Shown here: piece after piece, positions 1-4,625 of the stretch
Layout: each line of letters opens with the position of its first letter
How positions within the stretch are numbered: position 1 is the stretch's first letter
DNA from: Thermoleophilaceae bacterium
GTDB taxonomy: Bacteria > Actinomycetota > Thermoleophilia > Solirubrobacterales > Thermoleophilaceae
Length of the DNA stretch: 6,547 bases
NCBI GenBank assembly: GCA_013813135.1
Contig: JACCSF010000375.1
Coordinates: forward strand, 1-6,547
Direction: 5' to 3'
Program-made: the position numbers and the translations under genes
The notes under the pieces: generated by a model
Databases searched by the model: none
What the model saw: the letters and a program-made list of their open reading frames with translations, nothing else
Told to the model about the DNA's origin: nothing

Positions 1-371
1 GGGTGCTCGTGGTCCACCGACATGGGGATCGAGACCAGCTGCGTCTCGCGCCTCCAGCCCTTCGGGAAGAGCGGGCGCAGGGGTCGGTCGATCATGCGAG
101 CGGTGAGGGTGGCCTTCTCGCCGGCCCGGCCCTCGCGGCGGAAGAAGCTGCCGGGGATCTTGCCCGCAGCGTACATGCGCTCCTCCACGTCGACGGTCAG
201 CGGGAGGAAGTCGACGTCGCGCTCGTTGCCCGCCGTCGCGGTGCAGAGCACCTTGGTATCCCCTGCCGTCACTACAACCGAGCCGGACGCCTGCTTGGCG
301 TACTTCCCGGTCTCGAACGCGATCGAGGTGCCGCCGATCTCCAAAGAGACCCGGCTCACTCCATCAGTCAT
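1..371 (-). CDS. pnp: Polynucleotide phosphorylase, N-terminal part (3' end beyond window)
   Basis: PNPase is a phosphate-dependent 3'-to-5' exoribonuclease, working as a trimer in the cytoplasm and often in the RNA degradosome. Only the first 123 residues lie in the window; family members usually exceed 700, so most of the gene runs off the left edge. The visible part is the first RNase PH-like domain. Signature stretches are GDTKVLCTAT (residues 37-46), DFLPLTVDVEER (54-65), GKIPGSFFRREGR (70-82) and the following stretch ending DRPLRPLFPKG (95-105). The start is the ATG at 371-369, chosen because a good Shine-Dalgarno (AAGGA, five bases upstream) precedes it and the protein begins just before the conserved LEIGG segment. 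It is the only gene here with a strong ribosome-binding site of its own. It follows the peroxiredoxin gene after a 104-nt structured spacer, whereas rpsO would be the usual immediate neighbour. The identification is secure; only the length is unknown. Confidence 0.96.
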   Translation of the reverse strand, partial: MTDGVSRVSLEIGGTSIAFETGKYAKQASGSVVVTAGDTKVLCTATAGNERDVDFLPLTVDVEERMYAAGKIPGSFFRREGRAGEKATLTARMIDRPLRPLFPKGWRRETQLVSIPMSVDHEH

Positions 372-374
372 ATG

Positions 375-383
375 CTTCCTTTC
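375..383 (-). promoter_or_regulatory. Shine-Dalgarno site of pnp
   Basis: On the minus strand this reads GAAAGGAAG, ending three bases before the pnp ATG (369-371); the AAGGA core sits five bases upstream of the start. It fixes the pnp start and is the clearest ribosome-binding site in the window. The other in-window starts depend on overlap with the preceding gene or have at best a weak purine run. Confidence 0.75.
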
Positions 384-384
384 G

Positions 385-403
385 GCCGCCTCCGGTTGGC
401 GGC
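385..403 (-). promoter_or_regulatory. Small hairpin in pnp leader, next to the ribosome-binding site
   Basis: The arms 385-390 (gccgcc) and 398-403 (ggcggc) are perfect 6-bp inverted repeats around a 7-nt loop. All six pairs are G-C. In the minus-strand transcript the stem ends one base before the Shine-Dalgarno stretch at 375-383. No T-run follows, so it is not an intrinsic terminator. It could affect ribosome access to pnp or protect a processed 5' end; that role is inferred from position only. Confidence 0.45.
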
Positions 404-414
404 ATGGCTTTCGT

Positions 415-466
415 ACGTTCCGTTGCGAACCCGCCGAAGGCTAGCAGCGGACCCGCGACGGAACGT
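415..466 (-). promoter_or_regulatory. Long inverted repeat in the prx-pnp spacer, candidate processing hairpin
   Basis: Bases 415-427 (acgttccgttgcg) and 454-466 (cgcgacggaacgt) form a 13-position stem with one imperfect pair. That pair is C-A in the minus-strand transcript and a G-T wobble on the plus strand. The 26-nt apical part can form a further 4-bp stem (431-434 with 447-450). No U-run follows on the minus strand. In E. coli and Streptomyces, hairpins between rpsO and pnp are cut by RNase III and take part in PNPase autocontrol. This hairpin sits in the matching place upstream of pnp, so a similar role is a reasonable inference, not shown by the sequence. Confidence 0.55.
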
Positions 467-475
467 TTGCCCCGG

Positions 476-937
476 CTAGACGGTGCTGCACTGCTCGAGC
501 GCGTCGAAAATGAGCTCGGGGCCCGGCAGCTCGAGCGGAGAGGAGCTGTGCGTCCACTCCACCATGCCGTCGGCCCCCACCATCACCAGCGCCCGGCCCG
601 ACTGGCCCCAGTCCTCCGACCAGACGCCGTAGGCGCGGGCGACGTCGCCCTTCGGATGGAAGTCCGCCAGCAGCGGGATCGTGATGTCGAGCTGGGTTTG
701 GAACGCCTTGTGGCAGAAGGCGCCGTCGACGGAGATGCCGAGCAGGCGCACGCCGCGGCCCTCCAGCTCGCCGAGCACGCCCTGATAGACGCTCAGCTGG
801 TCGGTGCAGACCGGGCTGAAGTCCGCCGGGTAGAAGACCAGCACCACGGTGGTGCCGCGGAAGTCCGCCAGCGACACCTGGTTGCCGTCCTGGTCGATGA
901 GGGTGAAGTCAGGTGCCTGCTCGCCGGGGGCGATCAC
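476..937 (-). CDS. AhpE/BCP-like peroxiredoxin
   Basis: A thioredoxin-fold thiol peroxidase of 153 residues that would reduce hydrogen peroxide, organic peroxides or peroxynitrite in the cytoplasm; no signal peptide or membrane segment is visible. The peroxidatic motif is PADFSPVC (residues 37-44), matching the PxxxS/TxxC pattern with Pro37, Ser41 and Cys44. The conserved active-site arginine is probably Arg115. The segment PLLADFHPKG followed by AYGV (88-105) and the overall length resemble mycobacterial AhpE. The BCP-type resolving cysteine five residues after Cys44 is absent (Ser49). Two other cysteines exist, Cys75 and Cys150. The start is the GTG at 937-935, overlapping the rpsO stop by four bases (GTGA), with no separate ribosome-binding site, so translation is probably coupled to rpsO. 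The stop is TAG. Family assignment is firm; AhpE versus PrxQ/BCP subclass and the reductant are not settled by sequence alone. Confidence 0.9.
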   Translation of the reverse strand: MIAPGEQAPDFTLIDQDGNQVSLADFRGTTVVLVFYPADFSPVCTDQLSVYQGVLGELEGRGVRLLGISVDGAFCHKAFQTQLDITIPLLADFHPKGDVARAYGVWSEDWGQSGRALVMVGADGMVEWTHSSSPLELPGPELIFDALEQCSTV

Positions 938-1203
938 CGGCGTAGGCCGAGCTGACCGATCAGCGCCCGGTAGCGATCGATGTCGCTGGCCTGGAGGTAC
1001 TTGAGCAGGCGGCGGCGCTTGCCGACGAGCATCAGCAGCCCACGCCGCGAATGGTGGTCCTTGCGGTGGTCGCGCAGGTGCTCGGTCAGCTCGTTGATGC
1101 GAGCCGTGAGCAGCGCGACCTGGACCTCGGTCGAGCCGGTGTCCGCATCGCCGCGGCCGTACTCGGCCACGATCTCGCGCTTCCTGTCCGCCGTCAGCGT
1201 CAT
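934..1203 (-). CDS. rpsO: 30S ribosomal protein S15
   Basis: S15 is a primary 16S rRNA-binding protein of the small subunit, needed for platform assembly. The product is 89 residues, the usual bacterial length. Recognisable parts are the N-terminal region ending in DTGSTEVQVALLT (residues 21-33), the loop DHRKDHHSRRGLLMLVGKRR (45-64) and the C-terminal LLKYLQASDIDRYRALIGQL (66-85). The residues D-H-H-S (49-52) are the conserved rRNA-contacting loop. I chose the ATG at 1203-1201 because the family starts at this point; an in-frame GTG further upstream, at 1236, would add an atypical tail. The ATG overlaps the ribF stop (ATGA), and the gene's own stop overlaps the peroxiredoxin start (GTGA). 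No leader or Shine-Dalgarno of its own is visible, so any S15 autocontrol element would have to lie inside the ribF reading frame. Confidence 0.97.
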   Translation of the reverse strand: MTLTADRKREIVAEYGRGDADTGSTEVQVALLTARINELTEHLRDHRKDHHSRRGLLMLVGKRRRLLKYLQASDIDRYRALIGQLGLRR

Positions 1204-2156
1204 CGAGCCGGAAACCGTAGCAGCAGCCCGGACCAAGGACTGGCGCCCGCGATGTCCCTGGCCTGCACGAGATCGCGCTGCATCCGGTCCACCAGGGCGT
1301 CCACCGAGTCGAAGCGCTTCTCGCCGCGCATCCGCTCGAGGAACGCGATCCGCAGCCGCTGGCCGTAGAGGTCGCCGTCGAACCCGATCAGGTGCGCCTC
1401 GACGAGCAGCCCGCGGCCGGTGTCGAACGTCGGGCGCACGCCGACGTTGACGGCCGTCGGGTGGCCCGAAGCGCGCGGCTCGGCCGCGTGCGCAGGGGAC
1501 GGGTTCACGTTCCCCCAGGCGGCATAGACGCCGTGGCCCGGGCAGACGTAGGCGTCGTCGGGCACCAGGTTGGCGGTCGGCATGCCCAGCTCTCGGCCAC
1601 GGCGGTCGCCTGTCACGACCTCGCCCTCGAACAGGAACGGCCCGCCGAGGAACTCGGCCGCCTGCTTGACGTCGCCGGCGGCGATCAGGCCGCGGATGTG
1701 GCTCGACGACACCGTCTCCCCGGCCACCTCCACCAGAGGGACCACGCGCGTCTCGAACTCGTCGTGCGAGCTCAGGAACTCCGCGGTGCCGCGCGCGCCC
1801 TGGCCGAAGCGGAAGTTCTCGCCCACCGACACGCTCCGCGCGCCCAGGCGCTCGATCAGCACCTCGCTGACGAAGCTCTCCGCGCTCTGTTGCGAGAAGT
1901 CGCGGTCGAAAGGGATCACCACCAGCTCCTCCACCCCGAGCCCGGCGATCAGGTCGCGCTTGACCGGAAAGGGGGCGATCAGCTTCGGCGTGGCCTCCGG
2001 GTGGAGCACGGCCAGCGGGTGCGGGTCGAAGCTGAGCACGGTGTCGGCGCCGCGGATCACCTCGCGGTGGCCGAGGTGGACGCCGTCGAACATGCCGATC
2101 GCGACGTCGCGCGGACCCGAGCCGGGCTCGACCTCGGAGAGTTGGGTGACCTTCAT
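1200..2156 (-). CDS. ribF: Bifunctional riboflavin kinase / FMN adenylyltransferase
   Basis: Converts riboflavin to FMN and then FMN to FAD in the cytoplasm. The product has 318 residues, normal for the family. The N-terminal nucleotidyltransferase domain shows GMFDGVHLGH (residues 21-30), SFDPHP (42-47), VGENFRFG (111-118) and the SSSHIR segment (150-155). The C-terminal flavokinase domain shows GMPTANL (191-197) with the PTAN magnesium/ATP motif, GVYAAW (209-214), NVGVRPTF (237-244) and VEAHLIGFDGDLYG (252-265), where Glu253 is the likely catalytic base. Two oddities are visible. The stretch between the HLGH motif and SFDPHP is about ten residues shorter than in E. coli RibF. There is also an Ala/Pro-rich insert of roughly ten residues around 215-233. 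The last 15 or so residues form a tail without clear family match. The start ATG overlaps the truB stop by ATGA, and the stop overlaps the rpsO start in the same way. Confidence 0.95.
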   Translation of the reverse strand: MKVTQLSEVEPGSGPRDVAIGMFDGVHLGHREVIRGADTVLSFDPHPLAVLHPEATPKLIAPFPVKRDLIAGLGVEELVVIPFDRDFSQQSAESFVSEVLIERLGARSVSVGENFRFGQGARGTAEFLSSHDEFETRVVPLVEVAGETVSSSHIRGLIAAGDVKQAAEFLGGPFLFEGEVVTGDRRGRELGMPTANLVPDDAYVCPGHGVYAAWGNVNPSPAHAAEPRASGHPTAVNVGVRPTFDTGRGLLVEAHLIGFDGDLYGQRLRIAFLERMRGEKRFDSVDALVDRMQRDLVQARDIAGASPWSGLLLRFPAR

Positions 2157-2953
2157 GCGGGCTCGAACACTACGAGGGGCTGCAGCTCCTCAGCGCGAGC
2201 CTCGCCGATCGCGATCAGCGTGTCGCCGGCCATCAACCGCAGGTGGCCCGCCGCGGCGTCCGCGCGCGGCACGCGCCGGCCGTGGCGCACGTCCGCCGCC
2301 TCCGGGGCGCTCAGCGGCCGCGCCGGGAGGAAGGACAGCGCCTCGCCGAGCGGCACCAGCCGCTCGGGGCCGGCGTCCTCCAGCTTGAACGCGCCGATCG
2401 CCGTGCGCTCGAGCTCATCGCAATAGGCGTCGCCGAGCTCGGTGACCAAGGTGCGCACGTAGGTGCCGGCCGAGCACTCGATCTCGAAGGCCGCGCGCTC
2501 CCCCTCGTGCCACAGCAGCTCCACGCGGTGGACCGTCACCGGGCGCGGCTGGGTCTCGACCTCCTCCCCGCGACGCGCCAGCGCATACGCGCGCTCCCCG
2601 CCGACCCTGACGGCCGAGTACGCCGGCGGGCGCTGGAGCTGCTCGCCGACCGGTATCTCCAGCCGTTCCGGTATGCGCCCGGTGTGGTCCAGCTCGCCGT
2701 CGCGATCCCCGGTGTCGGAGGTCCAGCCGAGCCGCGCAACCGCGCGATAGGTCTTCGGCAGGGCCATCAGGAAGCGCTGCGCACGCGTGGCGGGGCCGAC
2801 CAGCACCAGCAGCAGACCGGTGGCAAAGGGGTCGAGCGTTCCGGCGTGGCCGACCTTCGTGCCGGGCGGCAGCGAGCGCCGCACCTCGGCGACGACGTCG
2901 TGCGACGTGACTCCCGCCGGCTTCGCGCGGAGCAGAACCCCGGCGGCGGTCAA
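2153..2953 (-). CDS. truB: tRNA pseudouridine(55) synthase TruB
   Basis: Isomerises U55 of the tRNA T-loop to pseudouridine. From the TTG at 2953-2951 the product has 266 residues. The N-terminus carries KPAGVTSHDVV (residues 11-21). The catalytic motif is GHAGTLDPFATG (35-46) with Asp41 as nucleophile. RPPAYSAVRVGGERAY (108-123) and CSAGTYVRTL (160-169) are further TruB motifs, followed by a C-terminal PUA-like segment (about 212-260). I chose TTG because it follows the nrnA stop after one base and places the conserved KPAGVTSHD near the start, as in the family; the frame is open further upstream, but that part lies inside nrnA and looks nothing like TruB. No Shine-Dalgarno is evident, suggesting coupling to nrnA. 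Compared with E. coli TruB, the part between DHTGR (89-93) and RPPAYSA (108-114) is about 12 residues shorter, and a second trim of about five residues lies near 174-188. Confidence 0.94.
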   Translation of the reverse strand: MTAAGVLLRAKPAGVTSHDVVAEVRRSLPPGTKVGHAGTLDPFATGLLLVLVGPATRAQRFLMALPKTYRAVARLGWTSDTGDRDGELDHTGRIPERLEIPVGEQLQRPPAYSAVRVGGERAYALARRGEEVETQPRPVTVHRVELLWHEGERAAFEIECSAGTYVRTLVTELGDAYCDELERTAIGAFKLEDAGPERLVPLGEALSFLPARPLSAPEAADVRHGRRVPRADAAAGHLRLMAGDTLIAIGEARAEELQPLVVFEPA

Positions 2954-2954
2954 G

Positions 2955-3950
2955 TCAGTGCGAGTCGAGCTGCTCGCGCACGTGGCCGTGCAGCTTCTCG
3001 ACGAGCTCCGGGTACGGCAGGGCCGTCGCGAAACCCGCCGCCTGCGGATGCCCGCCGCCGCCGAACTCGCGAGCGATGCGCGACACGTCGGTGCGGCTGT
3101 CGGTGGCGCGCAGGCTGACCTTGCGCATGCCGTTGCGATCGTCGGAGAGAAGTTCGCGCACGAGCACGGCCACGGCGGTCCCCTCGACCGCGCGCATGTG
3201 GTCCACGACGCCCTCGGAGTCGTTCTCCTGGGCGCCCGTCTGCTCGTAGTCGCCCTTGACCAGATGCGCGATCGTGATCGTCCCGCCGTCGTGGCGCTCG
3301 ACGCTCGAGAGCGCGCGCTGGAGCAGCTGCAGGCGGCGGAAGGGCAGATCCTCGTAGAGACGGCGATAGACCTGGTGCGGCTCCACACCGGCCTCGATCA
3401 GTTCGGTGGCCATACGGTGCGCCTCGGGCGTGGTGTTCTCGTACATGAACTTGCCCGTGTCGGTCACCAGGCCGGTGTACAGCGCGTCGGCGATGCGCGG
3501 GGTGATGTCGGCCCCCAGCTCCTTGCCGAGGTGCCACACGATCTCGGCCGTGCAGGACGCCTGCGGGTCCACCAGGTTGACCGTGCCGAAGCGGGTGTTG
3601 TCGTGGTGGTGGTCGATGTTGAGGATGTGCAGCCCGTCGGCCTGGAGGAAGTCGACCGGCATGCGGTCGATGTTGCCGCAGTCGAGGAAGACGATCGTGC
3701 GGTCGGCCACGTCGTCGGGCGGCGTGCCCGCCAGCCGCTCGAACGTCCAGCCGCGGTACTCCCAGGGCAGCGGGAACTCGTCCGGCGACATGAACATCAG
3801 CGTGTCCTTGCCGAGCTGCTCGAGGATCCAGTGCATCGCCAGCAGCGACCCGAGCGCGTCGCCGTCCGGGTTCTCGTGCGTCGTGAGCAGCAGCTTGTCC
3901 GAGCTGCGCAGCTCGGCAAGCACCTCTTCATGTCCGGTTGCGATGCTCAT
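2955..3950 (-). CDS. nrnA: DHH/DHHA1 phosphoesterase, NrnA (nanoRNase / pAp phosphatase) type
   Basis: Members of this group degrade 2-5-nt RNAs to mononucleotides, dephosphorylate pAp, and in mycobacteria (CnpB, Rv2837c) also hydrolyse cyclic dinucleotides; which activity dominates here cannot be told. The product has 331 residues. The DHH domain shows HENPDGDALGS (25-35), LDCGN (89-93), NIDHHHDN (111-118) with the Asp-His-His at 113-115, and TGLVTDTGKF (159-168). These give the expected set of two-metal ligands (His25, Asp29, Asp31, Asp90, His114, Asp164). The C-terminal DHHA1 domain ends with GGGGHPQAAGF (297-307), the nucleic-acid/substrate-binding motif. The start ATG overlaps the rbfA stop (ATGA); its stop is one base before the truB start. 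Placement next to rbfA matches mycobacteria. Sharing an mRNA with pnp would make sense, since PNPase leaves short oligomers that NrnA can finish. Confidence 0.93.
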   Translation of the reverse strand: MSIATGHEEVLAELRSSDKLLLTTHENPDGDALGSLLAMHWILEQLGKDTLMFMSPDEFPLPWEYRGWTFERLAGTPPDDVADRTIVFLDCGNIDRMPVDFLQADGLHILNIDHHHDNTRFGTVNLVDPQASCTAEIVWHLGKELGADITPRIADALYTGLVTDTGKFMYENTTPEAHRMATELIEAGVEPHQVYRRLYEDLPFRRLQLLQRALSSVERHDGGTITIAHLVKGDYEQTGAQENDSEGVVDHMRAVEGTAVAVLVRELLSDDRNGMRKVSLRATDSRTDVSRIAREFGGGGHPQAAGFATALPYPELVEKLHGHVREQLDSH

Positions 3951-4282
3951 TCTTCGTCAAGCAGTTCCGTGATGCGCATCCCGCGGTCGATCGACTCGTC
4001 GAACACGAATTGCAGCGTCGGTGTGCGTTTCATTCGGAGCTCGCGGCCGATTGCCTGCTGAAGCAGCCCATGCGCCGACCCGAGCCCGGCCAGCGTCTCG
4101 GCGCGCTGCGCCTCGTCGCCGAGCACGCTCACGTATACGCGAGCGTGGCGGAGGTCGGTGCTGGTGTCTACGGAAGTCAAGGTCACAAAGCCAATGCGTG
4201 GATCATTCAGCCCTTCGGCAATCCGTGCCGAAAGGACCTCACGGACCGCCTCGTTCACCCTGCGCATGCGGTCTGTAGCCAC
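3947..4282 (-). CDS. rbfA: Ribosome-binding factor A
   Basis: RbfA binds the immature 30S subunit near the 16S rRNA 5' helix, helps late maturation and matters in cold adaptation. The product has 111 residues, a single KH-like domain of normal size. Visible signatures are RMRRVNEAVREVLS (5-18), DPRIGFVTLTSVDTSTDLRHA (27-47), YVSVLG (50-55), the helix around SAHGLLQQAIGREL (69-82) and FVFDESIDRGMRITELL (92-108). The start taken is GTG at 4282-4280, one base after the DUF503 stop, with a GAGGA at 4294-4298 that is rather far upstream (11 bases). An ATG five codons later is possible and would lose nothing conserved. Its stop overlaps the nrnA start by ATGA. Confidence 0.94.
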   Translation of the reverse strand: MATDRMRRVNEAVREVLSARIAEGLNDPRIGFVTLTSVDTSTDLRHARVYVSVLGDEAQRAETLAGLGSAHGLLQQAIGRELRMKRTPTLQFVFDESIDRGMRITELLDEE

Positions 4283-4283
4283 T

Positions 4284-4583
4284 TTAGTGCAGGTCCTCGG
4301 TTGATATGAGTTGGCTTTCCACGCTGGCTCCGTCGGGAAACATTCCCCACACGTAGCGTTCGACGTCCGCGGCCCGTTTTTTGAGTGGACCGGCGTCGCG
4401 ACCGACGAGCGCGGCGGTCAGGCCGGCGCGCTGCCAGAGCTGATGGTGCTCGGTCTCCGCCACGGCGGCGCCGAAGCGCCGCTGCAGCTGGGCCTTCAGC
4501 GAGGACAGCTCACGACGCTTGCCCTTGAGGCTGCCGTTCTCGGGGAAGTGCAGTTCGATCTCAAGGAGACACACGAACGCCAT
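4284..4583 (-). CDS. ylxP: DUF503 family protein, YlxP-like
   Basis: A 99-residue protein of the DUF503/YlxP family, which sits between infB and rbfA in many Gram-positive bacteria. The family has a small alpha/beta fold and no firmly established function; the constant location suggests a role around 30S assembly or initiation, which is inference. Family signatures seen are the N-terminal strand VCLLEIELHFPENGSLKGKR (4-23), with the SLKGKR element at 18-23, and the AETEHHQLWQRAGLTAALVG region (42-61). Charged residues are abundant and there is no signal peptide or membrane segment. The start ATG at 4583-4581 follows a 42-nt gap after infB and has only a weak GGGA purine run upstream. It ends one base before rbfA. 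The symbol follows B. subtilis usage. Confidence 0.87.
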   Translation of the reverse strand: MAFVCLLEIELHFPENGSLKGKRRELSSLKAQLQRRFGAAVAETEHHQLWQRAGLTAALVGRDAGPLKKRAADVERYVWGMFPDGASVESQLISTEDLH

Positions 4584-4598
4584 GATGCGATCCCGCGC

Positions 4599-4619
4599 GC
4601 ACGCGGCCGGGCCGCGCGC
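4599..4619 (-). other. GC-rich hairpin between infB and ylxP
   Basis: Positions 4599-4607 and 4611-4619 form a 9-bp stem with a 3-nt loop. In the minus-strand transcript all pairs are G-C except one G-U; on the plus strand the same position is an A-C mismatch, so the structure is better on the coding strand. No U-run follows, so it does not look like a complete intrinsic terminator. It lies between the infB stop and the ylxP start and may pause polymerase, protect the infB 3' end, or be a chance product of GC-rich sequence. Confidence 0.4.
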
Positions 4620-4625
4620 TTGCCG

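Noticed and set aside
364..405. Thirteen-codon upstream frame (ATG at 405) overlapping the pnp start, possible leader peptide
   Set aside because: Only a weak purine run precedes it, its codons coincide with the hairpin at 385-403, and nothing else supports translation. It may be chance.
415..466. Intrinsic terminator after the peroxiredoxin gene
   Set aside because: The stem is strong, but no U-run follows it on the minus strand, and pnp is read in the same direction directly after.
372..475. Promoter for pnp in the spacer
   Set aside because: I see no pair of -35 and -10 elements with proper spacing on the minus strand; a weak or unusual promoter cannot be excluded.
1204..1236. Eleven-residue upstream extension of rpsO
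   Set aside because: S15 has a very constant N-terminus starting at the ATG at 1203; the extension overlaps ribF and looks unrelated.
1392..2426. Long plus-strand open frame (about 344 codons) opposite ribF and truB
   Set aside because: It lies antisense to two clearly identified genes, has Arg/Ala/Gly-heavy low-information composition, and shows no recognisable motif. Such frames are expected in GC-rich DNA.
2953..3388. N-terminal extension of truB (frame open to 3388, total about 411 codons)
   Set aside because: The added part lies entirely within nrnA, is Arg/Ser/Thr-rich with no TruB similarity, and the family begins right at the TTG at 2953.
2787..4061. Long plus-strand open frame (about 424 codons) opposite nrnA and parts of truB and rbfA
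   Set aside because: Antisense shadow of well-supported genes; crosses gene borders with no motif, no ribosome-binding site and no domain pattern.
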